This document shows, piece after piece, positions 1 to 13,489 of a stretch of 64,000 nt of DNA. Numbering within the stretch: the stretch's first letter is position 1; every line of letters begins with the position of its first letter. The DNA lies in assembly GCA_037903475.1 (NCBI GenBank), contig JBAJFG010000604.1, positions 1,173,001 to 1,237,000 on the forward strand. Reading direction: 5' to 3'. Both the position numbers and the translations under genes were made by a program. The notes under the pieces are model-generated. The model worked only from the letters and a program-made list of their open reading frames with translations, was not told where the DNA came from and did no database searches. Source of the stretch: Ancylostoma caninum (taxonomy: Eukaryota; Nematoda; Chromadorea; Rhabditida; Ancylostomatidae).

Positions 1-3000
1 GTTCACCCTTTTATAATTATGCTCGACATTATTTTATCCGAATTTTGTCCAGAACAACACCTCAATTGCGGAATCTAAAATTCAATTATAGCTTCTGAGC
101 CTGTTGTTGGCGTCATAGAAACACCATATGGAGCGCTTGGGTTGAAACGTACACAGGTATGTGAATAGGTAAGTGCACAAGTAACGTTAAAAATTGATAT
201 AGCGGAATGTCGAAAATCGAAAACCAAGGAAGTCCACTGTTTTTTAGTACCAGACACCCAAGAAGCAACGGAAAATACAAAAATACGGAAGTGGGAAGAC
301 GCGGAAGTAATGGGTGTAAGTGTAAAGTGTACTGCTAATCGTGTTGCAGAATTTTGTGAAGCATTAAATGTGGAGACGAGTTTACAAGTGAGCATCACAT
401 TTGTGGGTTGGCATAAAAACAAGGAAACAAGGTTACACTTCCAAAGGGGCTGTCTTCACCTCAATAGTTGTTTTGGCTTTGTTTTAAAGAAGTTCTTACC
501 AGCTCTTGCACAAAAAAGAACACAAAAAAATCCTCCGGCAGTGTGATAGTATTTCAAAACTCAGCATATGAATGCCGGGAATAAGAGAATCCGGAAGGAG
601 ATTTAAGATAGCTAGGAAAGATAGTTCTTGTGGAAAAAGGCTAACTCAAATTAGGTGCCAAATAGTACAGGATAGAGAACGAAACGAGGATGTGATACTG
701 CTTGGGCTACAGGTATGCTCTTCTGGAGTATAGCTTCTACTGTCGCCTGCCCTTCAACGACTTCGCTTTTGCTCCCCCCCCCCCCCCCCACAAGCAATCT
801 GTATCAAAAGCGATGTCGTCATAACTATGTCCATAGAGGACCTTGTCTCTACTGATCGAGGAGTGCTTCGGGAGCCTAACAGCTATTTGGTGGTCTCTTG
901 TGATGCTGTCTCAAAATAAACGTTAATTGGGTGCGAACCAGTACAGGAAAGATGATAAAACGAAGACCGGAAATCACCGAGGTTACGGATATAGCCCGAG
1001 TGAAGTATGGCGCTCATTGTAGTCTGCGCCGTGCAACCTCGCTTTTGATGCGTATCGATTCAAAATGGCACAGTTGCCTAAACTATTGGTGGGAGGTGCG
1101 CCCAGTTATACTCCTCGAGGGATGGCGTGCCTGGTCAGCAGTGATGGTGGTTTCGATACGCATCCATGGCGAGTCAACAACAGGAGCGACAGTATCATAA
1201 GGACTGGCCAGCGCCAGCAGGGCGGAACCTACTTCACACAACCTTATGGAACATAATCTTATAAAACCTAATTCGTTTTTCGGTACCGAGGGAGGGGGCG
1301 TGGGAGAAGAAGGGGGCGTCTCCGCTGAACACGGTGCATTGCCGACCGGTGTTCCAATAAGGAAAGCAATGAGACGATAAATTTGAAGTTTATGGAACAA
1401 AAGTAGGAATTTGAACTGCAAGAAGGTGATGAAAGCAGGGAATTAAATATAGGTTACGTCAAAATTTTTATCAATTTGGTAAGGTAATCTCAAATAATTT
1501 CTCATTACTGAAGGATGTTCCCCTCACTCTGCTACACAAGGCAGACTGCCACTGAATGCGGAGAACGCCAAGTTATGTCAAGTTATATTTCCGCAGAGAG
1601 TATATGGGTAAGAATCTTTTTATAGAATTCAGTGCCATTTACTTCATAGGTAGCAGTGGCGTTTGCATCCGGGAAACCCCTTTAAGTTTTTCCGCAAGAT
1701 ATTGCGAGGGGAGGGGTTGTACTGTCGTAACGGATTGCATGCGTCTACTGCTACACTGGTTTTCTTTTCAAATCAAAATTTGACTACAATCAGGCGTGAA
1801 TTATAACGCATGAGCTTAACATATGTAGTTCTGAAGCAACTGCAGAGAAGATGTTGTTAGTCTTAGAGAAAAGTGAAAATTTCTGTAACTGTACCTTCTC
1901 TCCCAAGGCAATCGCACTTTCATGGCAGTATTGATTTCGCTCCTATGTACTGTTACAAACATGGAAGCCAGCTACACTTCATAAAATTGCCACCCCTTGC
2001 TTCACGTGTGTATAGAAAAGCAAGGTCTTATCTAGTCGCCTAATTACGAATTCGCCAACAGAAATGGCAGAAACCGGAATGAAACCTGAAAGTGACGAAT
2101 CGACAGATTTCAAAGCATTCCAGCAGGGGTCGTAAACTGGAAATTGGCCGTAGCTTTTTTGAGCAGCGGTTTGTGCTAACTTCGATTAGTGGCCAATTAT
2201 ACAGTTTTCCCTATGAATTATATTTTTCAAAGTATTTAAGGTACACATCTTTCGACCATCATACATGGACGAATGAGAGAGGAATCGACAGAAAGGAAAA
2301 GATAAAATGGTAGGAAAAAGTGGAGGAAGTACTTGATATGAGCGCTATTTGTGGTAGTTTGTGGAAGAGATTCCAAGTCACAAAAAACTATTCAATTTCT
2401 ACGGCACCGAGAAGTGCGAGAGTTCACTTTTTGTTACCCCTTTGCATAGAATGCTTAGGTGACATAACATGGCCATAAATCTTACGTATTTTGTCTGGCT
2501 ATTCCTATCGATGCTATTTCCTTAATCCACCCTTTCGTCCAATTATTTACAACAAACCAAATCATTTTCGCCGAATCTTCGGAATCACTTCACAGAATAA
2601 TTAAAGCCTTACATCAGCTCATATTTAATTATCGTAGTTTTTTCAATCGCTCAATATTTGGATCCAACGCCACTTTTTTCCCACGCCCCCTTTCTGCGTC
2701 CGCCACTGCTGTTAGAATCTAACAAAAGACATATATCGCAATCTTTGTAATCAACGTTTGAAGAGAATTCTTCATACGAAATCTTGGAAAGCTCTGAGAT
2801 TCATTAGTGACGGTTAAAGTGTAAATACAGTAGAAAAACGACATTATATCAAAATAAAATAGATGCATCTTGGTGTTGGACATACAAAATGACCAGCTCG
2901 TGCAAATTTGTGAAGGAAACCTCTTAGACTTTGTTTTTTTTTTTCAATAGACTTTGAAGTAGTGAGTGTCGAAATGTTACACCGTAAGAGGCAGTGCCTC

Positions 3001-5709
3001 ATCTCAGAATCGGGCTCGAGGTTTTACACTGGAAGAATCTTCAGGTGAAGCTGATCACAATGGCGTATATATTTCCCTACAAAAGCGCCAAAAATCCCCT
3101 TCTAAACACTTGCTGTAGAGCCTTTTGGCAGCTGCCTCACTGGGCGTCTCAAACTCTCCATATAAGATGAAGTGCAAAGAGGGATTTTCGGTCTTCTTGA
3201 TAGGAAATACGTAAATTATTGCGGTTATGGTCGTCTGAAGATTATTCCGATGTAAAAATCCCATGATTGACAGGGTACGGCACTACCTCTAACAAGGATT
3301 CACCGAAACACCTGGAAGGAACAGAAGCATAGTAAGAAGAATTCCTGTGGAAAGCTCGGCTTCAACAACCATGTTAAAGAACCATTCTAGCAGCAAGGGA
3401 TCTTTGTAGTACATAGGGATGGATGAACATAGGCCTGATAGAAATGATGGTATCACAATGAAGGCAGGAAACGCTGCAAGTACTCAAGTGCTAGGTTCTG
3501 CTACGACAATGACGCAATTCCTAGCTAGTGTCTCTTTAGCAATCGGCGTAATTCAGTGCAAGAACCTAACATAGTTTATTACCACTAGCAACAAAGTAGT
3601 CAGCGATTGCATCATTTACACATTCTCGACAAAAACACGTGACAAATTTGCTTTGTTCAAGGTCGTCCGGTCTCGCCCAACCAGTCGAAAGGCGCGTGAT
3701 TTAACCGTCCTTGATTCGGTGTCATTGCCACTTTGCACTTTCAAAGACATAAACAACGCGGTGTTCCCCCTTGGAACCGAGGGCTACCGGGTCAGTACAA
3801 TTCCAGAGGCAGCCAGTCGGTAGTGGTGCCGCCGTAGGCAGCGAACTGGTATGGAGACGACACTAAAACACTGCACAGGGACTGGTTGAGGCGTCTTTCC
3901 GACATTCCACACCCGGGTGGCGCAGGGGTCGTGCTGTTAAATAGGGGAACAAACCGTGAAATTAGCGAGATGCACGGCGCATTTCCTATTTAGCTATGAG
4001 GATCAATCTTTCTTCGCTGACAAAAACATCATCCACTGCGCGTGCGGTACTGAAAATCAAATCATGTGATCTTGTACTAGTTCTAGTTACTAGTGTAGCA
4101 CTATGTATCTCTCAGAATGTAAACATTTGCACGTTTTGGACGTTTTTCACGGGTGGCGCATGCCAACTTCTGGAGTTGAGTATCGCAGAGATCGTCCATT
4201 ACTGTGATGCCACTATTTAGGAACTCGTGGTAAAGCATTGGTGGTGGCTCCTCCAACAGCATAGAAAAACCTTCTTTTTGGGTGGGTCTGCTTTTGACTG
4301 TTTTGGAAGTGACTCCTCTCACGGAATCCATTGATGCTGCTGTACATTGTTCGCGTACAGGACCAGGCTTCCGCACCCACCTGCAATATCGTTTAGAAAG
4401 TCCCATGTGGCCTAGGAACAACGGCTCCTAAATGCTCACTCGGCATGTCTTGTCAGATTCGTACAACCCGCTGGGTATTCATGTCCAAACAACTTTGTTA
4501 TAGGCGAGACCGTGAGGATGCGTGATTATGGTCGCATAATCGCACTAGAGTGTCTTCATGAACTCACAGGTGTCGATATACGGCCTCACCTTTGGGGCGT
4601 TCTGCAAATCACCGCTCTTGACAGTAGTTGCGTGTCCAAAGCGTGGGTGATTTCCGAGTGTTATTTCTCCAGAATCACAGCCCTGACACTGACGAGAGAC
4701 GGTCAGATGATTAACAATGTTCTCTTCGAACGCAGCACATATATTGGCATCGCCACGTCTTACAGGATATCCCTGCAAGCAACCATAACAGATGAAGGGA
4801 CGAAAACAGGTTCGATTGGCCGAAGCCATTGTTACTGAAGTACTAATAGAGCTTCCTTCGTTCCCGATTTATACAGTGCTCCTCGCGTTAAATCCTTGAG
4901 AACATATTACCTTATACCGACACAAGGTCCAATCCGTCAAACTGCTTTTGTGTTTTAGAAATGGAAATAAAAAGTGTTGCAGAACTTTTCCACCAACCCA
5001 ATAGTAGTATGTATCTGTCTCACCAATCTGAAAATTTTTGAAGGGTGCTGTATAAATTGGAACCCATTTTCGAGATTTTTATAAAACTTGAGCGGCCAGG
5101 GCTATCATGCAATTGTATGCATGGTCCAGTGCTGATATACGTGATTACTATTCTTTCTTGTTCGTAGCCCCTTTGTTGCGGAGAGTTGGGCGTGGGCAAG
5201 GTGGGCGAACGTCACTTCCTTGCAATGCGCTCTCTCATCTGATGATGCTCCACTTAGCAGTTTGAGAGTAGAGGTATGACCAAACGCGACGAAATCTCAA
5301 GATATATGAGTATGTTGGAATATTCAAGCAGTCCATTCATTTGTCTTTTAAGGAGAACTGGAAATTTAGACAATGTAAATGTTCGGCGCCGTCGAAAAAT
5401 GACTTGTGCAATATCGATATTTCATTCTCCTCCCATAATACATTATCTCTCCCTCCTCGACTCAGCCCAAATTTAACTCGTAAGAAGGGTTCAAATTTGC
5501 AAATTCTGCACAAAATCATACACACCATTGCGATTATCGACTTGCGGTTACCCTCGAGTAAAGAGCTGCAATAATTCTGAGGTAGGACTGTGCCCAGACA
5601 CTCCCTTCCATTGATGAAGTTTTCGTTGTAACATTTTTGCTGTGAGCTCCTAAAAAAGTTTGTTCTCACTCTCGTGTAATTACGCGACGAATATTCGTGT
5701 CCCTTTTTT
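1..5709. other. No recognisable gene; unique and low-complexity DNA
   Basis: I see no protein family, RNA gene or clear transposon here apart from the weak exon at 3055-3237. A 15-base C run lies near 774-788. Open frames on both strands near 4.1-4.8 kb overlap each other and show no domain. Confidence 0.5.
3055..3237 (-). CDS. Possible terminal exon of an unidentified host gene
   Basis: A minus-strand open stretch follows the 3' splice-like sequence AATCTTCAG and runs about 60 codons to a TGA. The peptide is mixed hydrophobic and charged, for example EFETPSEAAAKRLYSKCLEG. Codon choice looks coding rather than random. I do not recognise the family and found no matching upstream exon, so it could also be a chance frame. 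Confidence 0.25.
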   Translation of the reverse strand, partial: QTTITAIIYVFPIKKTENPSLHFILYGEFETPSEAAAKRLYSKCLEGDFWRFCREIYTPL

Positions 5710-5713
5710 TTAA

Positions 5714-6135
5714 AGGCAGCACTCACGGAAATTTTTGTGTTGAAGATTCCGCGGTATATCGGGGTTTTTAGGGACGATGAACTCATTGACAACGATGAGA
5801 TAGCGTGAAACACGCGAAAAACACAGAAAAAGATGGCGGTTTTTCATGTGTGTCCACAGCGCGGACGAGTGTTCCGTGATGGGTCCCGGCACGGAACCCT
5901 GCAAATGGTACGAATTTCACAGACACGCCCCCGCTGAACCACATGCACACACCCTGTCAAAGGCGTTAGTTGGCGCGACGGAACCCTAATGGCCAGAGCG
6001 GCATATGTGTCCACGGCAGTATCTTCGCAGGTAGGTGGCCATTCAAGGTGTTCAATTTACTGTTGCGATTGTCCAGCGGCCGGCTACATAGTAAGCTACT
6101 CATTTCAGAAGTGAAAATTTCCGTGAGTGCTGCCT
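5714..6135. mobile_element. TTAA-flanked MITE, copy 1 (422 bp)
   Basis: The element begins AGGCAGCACTCACGG and ends with the inverse, CCGTGAGTGCTGCCT. It is flanked on both sides by TTAA (5710-5713 and 6136-6139), the expected target duplication. It has no coding capacity. The interior resembles the copy at 42820-43230, including a shared segment with GCGTGAAACAC and a GGGTCCC...GCACGGA block. TTAA targeting is typical of piggyBac-type and PALTTAA-type nematode MITEs; that assignment is inference. Confidence 0.85.
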
Positions 6136-6139
6136 TTAA

Positions 6140-9100
6140 GCGATTTTTTTGCCGAGAGTAGGCTGGGCTCTTGACTGGTGCACGAGTTTCCCACCAAGCC
6201 TTTTGCGTTCTCTAACATTACTTGGTGTCTCCTCGTATAGATATGTAGTTAATGCTCACAGTAGCGATTTCGTTGACAAACTCGCAGAGATCTTCAATTG
6301 AATAGGTTTTTGTTAATGGATTTCTTGCCACTTTCCAGTTTTTCAAGTTGAAGCAGACTGAAATCTGTTAAACTTAAGCTTAAGTCAAAACTGAAAATAA
6401 GACGAACGTTGTTTCTGTTTGATTCGTCTAGTGAATCGTTAAAGCTCGCAGAATATTTGTACGTTTGAGAGATTTCTAATTTAAAAAATGTGAGGTGTTC
6501 CCATAGATGGCCCCTACGCTAAAGGTCGCTATGTCAGCAATGAGAACGTCAAATGTGTGCGTAGACAAACACGTGAGTTGATGCTCCCCATGGCTTCAAA
6601 GAAGCAGTGTTGTAACAATCGTCATGGATCTGTTCCATCGCTAAGTTTTTGCAGCGCTGTTGTGAACAAACCGGGTTGTGCGAAGGGGTTCAGTTGACAA
6701 GGACAATAAGGTGACCACACGCGATGCATATTAGGGGATAAAAAATGGAAAGAATGATACTCCATTGCATGAAATAGGCAACAATTGATTGATACATTGA
6801 AAATCAATGCCTTATTAATATTAGCTCAAATTGAATACTCAATCTTTAAGCTTTGAAGAAAACCTAATTTTACTTCTTTCTAAACTTTTTTGGACTTCCA
6901 TCAGATATTTCTGTTCCTGAAATTGGCTTTCGCCGCTTTAGTGGTGAATAATGAAGAGAAACCGGAGATACAAGCTAAAGATTAACGCTAACGGAGAGTT
7001 AGGGGAGATACTGTGTTCGACAATGTGACTCGCTTCCTTGGCGATCTCTGGTCCTCATTTTGTCACCATCAATTCTTTGTCATCACTACCCTTCTTTTCT
7101 CGGTATGACCATACTTTGTAGGACAGGATCGCTGTCTCGGTAGTCAGCGTCATCACTCTCGTCCTACCGTACGGTGCTTATCTAACTTTCGTAAAGCAAT
7201 TGATGATATATTGTGATAATTTTGATTGTCAAGGTCTGACGAAGGAACTAAAATGCCGAAAGCGTCTCTGAAATAAAAACATCTAGTAAGAGCCCAAATA
7301 AGCCGAAAAGTAAATACTAGTGAGAGTGAGTGAGGAGCGTTATACCTAGAGTAGGCGGCGGCAGCGGTCCTGCAACTGGCCGATTGGGCAACCTGACCAG
7401 TCATTGAGCTTACCACACCCCCTTCCAAGGAGTAATTTGCCACGCCCATCAGAATAAGCTCGAAAAATTTCCACCGATTCTTTTGCTTGCTAGTTTGCTA
7501 ACATGCTCGCGCTACACGAGACATGTTCCCCAATCCCTACGCAGCCTCTGGTGCATTCATATCGTCGTTTGTACTCTCCAGTACGCCGAGAATTTTCAGG
7601 TGTACCCAAACCGTGACTGTAGAGATCGCACGCATAAAAATGTTAGCTTCGAAAACAACATTTCATATGTATAGTTACGAAATTCTAGAAATCTGAAGGT
7701 GCTCTAGAATAACTCGTATGCGTGCGATTACCAACGCCAACATTGAACTAGTTCATTTTGGGCGAGCAAAAGATTTATGAACCGGTTGAGCGAACGCATC
7801 AAATTACAACGCAAACAGATCATTGCAAAGGTTTAAAAGGGAAAATATACATGGTTTTTCGCTCCTAAACTGAACGCTCTAGAAGCGAAGAAAAGTGAAG
7901 CAATGAAAGCGTATCACAACCATGAAAGGCGCATAAGGAATGCCTGAGTCGGGCACATCGCCAAACCGCTTTCATTCTGATAACGCTGAAAAAATCGACA
8001 TTTACTGCGAAGGAAAAACTGACGGCAGAGAGGCGGGAATGACGAAAAAACGAGTGTTGAGGTGGATTAAGGAGTTCCAGTTTCAGGGGATTTTCCTCCA
8101 GTTCGTTTGCTCGTTTTTTTCTGCTTGCTAGATGAAAGCTGGCATTATGAAAATAGCAGTAATTATGAGCAGCTGCGCTCTCTGAACTATAAATAGAGTA
8201 TTAATCATGATTCAATACAGCATTGGTAGACCTTAGCGTTTTCCGATGCAACTTATGCAGCAAAAAGCAATCGATTTCGAAAATTATTCCTACGCCACGT
8301 GCATTTTTTGCCTGGCAGGCCGGCCACCGGGAATATGGATGTCAACAGCGTGGGCAGAGGTGATCATGTGAAAGTGCAACTGCGCTCATCTCCACGGGCT
8401 TGGCCTGGGAACGGCAGGGCGCAGGGAGGGGTCGAACTTCTAGTCAACTACGGAAAGTGCAATTTTCAGGAAGTAGGAAACTTACGTTATTTGTTTTCGG
8501 CGGCGATTACTCCAGATAGCATATGAGTAGTCGTGGACGTGGAGGGAGGAGGCATCCCCCATTGTGAATGGGTCGGCAGCTTTTTTGGAATTCTCTTTTC
8601 AAAAAGACAAATTGTCAATATTAGTTCACTTCTGTTTCATTGCTACGATTATAACCTCTGCTTTTACTGGTTAATTTGAATCTAAAGAAATTGCTGAATT
8701 TTTTGGTTCAACCACACCCGTTTGATATGCTCCACCCCCACCCCAAGAATAGCTTCTATGTCCACCACTGGAGAACTACTCAGTTTTTCCCACAAGGGAA
8801 GGATACTTGTTCAGTGTGACCGTTCATAGAGAGGAGTAAATAGCGTTATGCAGCTTGTGACGCTGATTTCGAATCCGTTTTTAAAGCTCAAACGGCGTTC
8901 TATTGAGAGGTATCCCATTTTTGGTATTGCGAACATAGCGGCAATAAAAAGATTTTCTCCATTCGTTGATCTTGAGATTGATGCATGGGTAGTTGACACA
9001 GGAAGGTTGCGAAATGCAATACTTATTGCTTGAAATGGCATAATTTTCATTTACAAAATCGCTTCAACTAACCGTACTTCTTCCACAAGATGCGTTTGAT

Positions 9101-10100
9101 GTGGGGTCGCCAAATACAAAGTGCAAGTTTTTTTGTCAGGTTGTGTTTTTTTGTCAATTCCATTCTCGACAACTGACGCCAAAGTCGCCGATCGAAGGCT
9201 AAGCGTCGAACACGAGCTCCGCATCATGTGCTTGTTCGCTTACATTCGGACACCTGTCGGATTTACTCATTGACTGGGTGGTCCTAGTAGATAATAATCA
9301 GCTGTTGCAGCAGACCAATGTCGCTGTCGAGAACAGAAACGAGTTTGGCTTTTTGGGGCAAGGTGGTGACGTGAATAACAGTATAATACGTGACAAACTT
9401 GCACAAAGCATTGCACTTTTTGCAGTCCCAGGTTCATCTCCGCCGCTGTGATGAACAAACATCAGAAACACTACTGTCTGATGTGAGAACGAGGACCAAG
9501 GTTAACAATTACACGTTATTGGTGATGATAAAAAGCAGAAAGCGCACTCTGATGTCAAAAAGCATAGCCAATATCGCTCCCTCTTGCTCTTAAGCATCAA
9601 GCTGGTTAGAGCACTGCTGAGCGATCTGGTCCCACCTATTTGTGAGAATAGAACGACATCTGTAAAGTAGATAGTCTGTTACTTTAGTTCACTTGTTAGA
9701 AGAATCACTCACTTGCTCCTCTTTTGATCAAACTGCAGTTAACTGTGAACTAGGGGGTGCCACCAAATGTCCAAACAATTGGGTCACTTATCTAGACGCA
9801 ATCAAAAGCAGGAAAGAGATATTCTACCTGCAGGCCCTCCCTTAAATTGGTATGTCCTCCCGCAAACGCCACCTTTTCATTTTGAAGCTTCGTTTCAAAG
9901 AGGAAACGCAATGACCAGACTTCGGCAAAGACATGACTCAAGGCAAGCGGGGCTTCGTAAGCGATGAGGTGAGCAAAAGGGATTTCGTACCTGGTATTTG
10001 GACCTTGGTTGAATAATCATCCACTTTATAAGAGCAAAGAAGGGAGATTGAACCAAAGAATTTTTCTTTCATTAATCCTATTAATTCTGACTGAAATAGG
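6140..10100. other. No recognisable gene
   Basis: Only short open frames occur on both strands, with no domains, no linked splice sites and no RNA gene that I can identify. Confidence 0.45.
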
Positions 10101-10114
10101 AGTAAAATCAATAT

Positions 10115-10880
10115 TTGTTTCAGAAATTGCGCTTGAAAAAGTACGGAGGAGTACCCGTAGCATCGTTGGTACTGAACGGATCCTGCTCAAATTTCACAGC
10201 AAGATCTACTACTCCTACTCTTACTGTCGTAGGAAATTGGAATCAATCGATTTTGGTAAGAGTTTGTGGGGTTATCATGCGAAAATTCTGCCAAAAGCAC
10301 TGCTTCCAGCGTTTACAAAAGGATAGGTTCTGCACGGATATTTCTGGAAACAGGCACCTGACTGCAAATGGCAATGTACTATCTAACTCGGAATGATAAT
10401 TTGATTCAGTTGATTTTGGTAGGAGTTACACCTGAAAAAGTACCTTGCACTACTAACGGCACTGTTGGTACTGAACGCATCCTGCTGGAACTCTGTAGTA
10501 AGATTACGAGCATGACTCTAGCACCAATCGCCAGAGGAAATTGGAATTGTTTGATTTTGAAACGAGTTTGACCGGTTATCATGCGAAAATTCTGCCTGGT
10601 GCACTGCTGTCAGCACCCATAAAAGGACAGGTTCTGCACGGATCCGGCTAGAAATGAGCAGCTAGCTGCATCTGGCTATGCTCTATCCAAATTCAAAGAA
10701 GAATTGGATTCAATTGATTGGTAGGAGCTACAGATGAAAAAATACCTCGCAGTACTCACAGCACTGTTGGTACTGGACGGATACTGCTCGAACTTTGTAG
10801 TAAGATTACGAGTACGACTCCACTGCCAAATGCCGGAGGAAATTGAAATTATTTGATTTTGAAAGGAGATATTGCTCAAG
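10115..10880 (+). repeat. Tandem direct repeat, period about 300 bp
   Basis: A unit containing GTTGGTACTGAACGG, CATGCGAAAATTCTGCC and GGTTCTGCACGGAT recurs. GTTGGTACTG starts at 10165, 10464 and 10766, giving spacings of 299 and 302 bp. There are about two and a half diverged units. Short open frames inside it repeat with the units and are not conserved. Confidence 0.8.
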
Positions 10881-10888
10881 AATTCTCT

Positions 10889-10920
10889 GAACCCTAAATT
10901 TACCCTAAAATTTAGGGTTC
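10889..10920. repeat. Perfect 13 bp stem hairpin at the end of the tandem array
   Basis: GAACCCTAAATTT (10889-10901) is followed after 6 bases by its exact reverse complement (10908-10920). Beyond it, 10955-10985 resembles the reverse complement of the array's last unit, so the array appears to fold back here. Confidence 0.8.
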
Positions 10921-11514
10921 AGCACCAGTCCAGAGAATTTTCGTCAAACAACTTTCTCTAAAATCAAATATTTCCATTTGTAATGGCGCGATTAGCTGGA
11001 GGAGAGGCTGGTCGTTTCAGTGAGAAATAAAATTGCCTCGTTTACTCAGTTACAGCGGAAAAATATAGCTAAAAAACGGTCTTCAACACAACTTGGACAC
11101 GATTTCTTCAAATAACTTCTTCCAAAATCAATTATTTCCAATTTTGTTCGCATATCAAACTAACGGCAGAAGCCTCCAAAACCTCCTTTCCCTCTCGAAT
11201 TTTAGCTGGAAAAATAGAAAATTATATGACGGTGAATACGTGTTAACGTGCTCCACCGTCAGTGTACTTGTTAACAATTGTTAACTTGTGTGGACATGTC
11301 GATGTGCATTGAAAACACAAAACCAATGTTCTTCGCAAAAACCTGTTTTAACTTGTTTACAACTAGCGCTCCTTCGGTACGCTAGAAAGTGGGGTGGGGC
11401 AGCCACTGGGACATGTGCAAAAGCTTCGCACTTGCCAAATCTCTAGAAAATTGGTAAAGAAGAAGAACCAATCTTTAAATGGGCCCAAACATGAAGTCCT
11501 TCTTGTGAGTTGAG

Positions 11515-11892
11515 TATGAGTATGAGAAGTCCGTTCTCCATCGTAGGGCGTACTCGTGCGTTTTCCTCACTACTGGGTCAACCCAGAAGCATTTTCCATC
11601 GGCAGACCGGTATCCCTCCATCCTCCATACTACTGGATCAGAGTGAACTCGTTCCTGGTGCTCTCCACACTATTGGGTCAAAGCGGACCCTTCCTCCATC
11701 GGTGGACCCGCATTCTGGCGTCAGCATCACTGTTGGGCCATAGCGAACCCGTTCACAGTTGGCTGAACCGCACCCTGGTATTCTCCGGTTTACTAAGTCA
11801 CGGCAGACCCATCCTACATTGGCGAACCCGTATGCTGACGTCCCCCACACCACTGGGTCACGCGGGCCCTTTCTCCATCGGTGGACCCGTGT
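11515..11892 (+). repeat. 60 bp satellite array, copy A
   Basis: The motif ACTATTGGGTCA and variants end at 11580, 11640, 11680, 11740, 11800 and 11860. The period is 60 bp with one unit shortened to 40. Each unit has a CTGGCGTTCTCC-like block, a GGGTCA block and GGTGGACCCGTAT. Overlapping open frames across it follow from a period divisible by three and are not evidence of a gene. Confidence 0.88.
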
Positions 11893-11999
11893 TAGAATAA
11901 CAATTGATAAAAATTATATTAAAAATAATATTAAAAATAAACAAGTAAAAATAAACTAATACAAGATTTTTATATGTATTATAAAGTAATTTCAAAAAT

Positions 12000-12165
12000 T
12001 TGTGGCCCCATTCTCGGGGGGGGGGCTGGATCCGTATCCGTATATTGTTGGTTGGTTACACAATGTCATGTCGCGGACCCCCCCCCCCCCCCCTGCCTCC
12101 CCCCACGCTGCGTCCGCCACCGGTGGACCCGTATCCGAACATTGTTGGTTGGTTACACAGGGGTG
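12000..12165. repeat. G- and C-homopolymer tracts between duplicated segments
   Basis: A run of about 10 G near 12016 and a run of about 19 C near 12080 lie between two copies of TTGTTGGTTGGTTACACA (near 12045 and 12141). The second copy keeps the GGTGGACCCGTATCC of the 60 bp satellite, so this is probably a degraded edge of that array. Confidence 0.6.
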
Positions 12166-12822
12166 ACGGTCAAGAGGTGCGCTCGAGAATTCCTCGCACC
12201 TCTCTCGCACATCGCTCGCACCTATAATTGCGGGTGTCGTGTAGGAGCTGCCCATATCGGCATCAGATGTTACCAGCTAGTGTAGGGTGTCTCACGAACA
12301 GAGCCTTGCCGCCAGAAACGTCGCGCGCGGCAGAAGGGCGTTGAAGGTGTACAGAAGACGCGGACACCACAGTATGGATCGGGTAATGTGCTGTTATTTG
12401 AAGTAGTTGGGAACTTCTGGTGCTGGGATGCCAAAATCGCATTCACCCATGCAACAAGAAAATCCACTATCAGCAGTATATACGCACTAATAATGACAAA
12501 ACCTATAAATAGTCAAGAATGTGGGTAAAATTTGTCGACTATGCTGAAAGCTTCTTCAAGTAATATTGGTAGTTAGAAACTACGGCCTGATTTTCCCCTT
12601 TCTTCACGCACTTTTCTATATTATCAAGTACTACCACTGCAACAACGGTTCACCGCGCGCGATGATTCGTACGAGTTGTCTCACTAGCTGTCTTCTCTAG
12701 CTATGAAGGGTTCAGAGGCAGATGGATACTGTAGCCATGGCTGCCTCTGCCTGTGGGAAGATGCGGTCGAGGTGCGACATGACCCAGCCAACGAGCGAGC
12801 GCACCTCTTGTCTCGGACCCCT

Positions 12823-13150
12823 TACACAATGTCATGCCTTGATATAATGAGGCTTTTACTCTGTGTTAAAGCAGAAGTTTCCTCGAAACGAACGGATGTC
12901 GTGACTGCACAACCGCTGCGAGAACTCAGCAACTGAAAACGCTACCTCGTGCATGCAGGAGAGCCAGCAATGACGTAATTGCGAGTCCCGAAACGAACGT
13001 GCCTGAGTCCCTAAAAATCGGCCATTTCGCCCCACAGTTGCGCCTCAAGATTGCGGTGTCTATGAGTGCCGCAGCGTATCTAAAGTCTCTAGTCCCCTTA
13101 CGGCGCTTTGTTTACTAGATGGGGGCTTCGTAGATTCTTGGCTAGGTTAA
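12823..13150 (+). repeat. Dispersed repeat tail linked to the 60 bp satellite, copy A
   Basis: Segments such as CGAAACGAACGGAT, CTGAGTCCCTAAAAATCGGCC and GCGCCTCAAGATT recur in the same order at 55280-55830. In both places the tail lies downstream of a 60 bp satellite array. It shows no coding potential. Confidence 0.75.
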
Positions 13151-13428
13151 AGGGGACTTCGTGATTTTTTCTGCTCGAGCTGAGCTTGCGCCGAACTCTA
13201 GCAATGACTCACTGGAAGCTATTGTACACAGTAAGCAGCATACTTTAATTGTGCACGGAAGCGACTTTGGGCTATGAAGAAGGAACAATTGAGCAACTAG
13301 CCTTTAGTACGCCGTTTGTTGTTTTCTCTAGTGCCACACAGGTTTTTTATAAGAACGCTTTTTATTTTCTCCCTAGGCAGGGGATCACCTCACATTCATG
13401 GTTGAGGTAATGGCGATTCTGTATCTCC

Positions 13429-13486
13429 TTACCTATATCGCTGAATCCAGCGATATAGGTAAACTGAATCCAGCGATATAGGTAAA
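13429..13486. repeat. 15 bp stem hairpin plus a direct repeat of its right arm
   Basis: TTACCTATATCGCTG (13429-13443) and its exact complement CAGCGATATAGGTAA (13448-13462) form a stem with a 4-base loop. CTGAATCCAGCGATATAGG then occurs a second time (13464-13482). It could be a replication-slippage duplication. Confidence 0.8.
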
Positions 13487-13489
13487 TTG

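Noticed and set aside
4512..4838. Overlapping plus- and minus-strand frames of about 100 codons
   Set aside because: Both strands are open over the same bases, with no recognised domain or splice sites.
5337..5813. 158-codon minus-strand frame
   Set aside because: It runs out of a TTAA MITE end into unrelated DNA, with no domain and no splice context.
11510..11900. Plus-strand frames of 77 and 114 codons
   Set aside because: The 60 bp satellite period is divisible by three, so open frames arise without coding.
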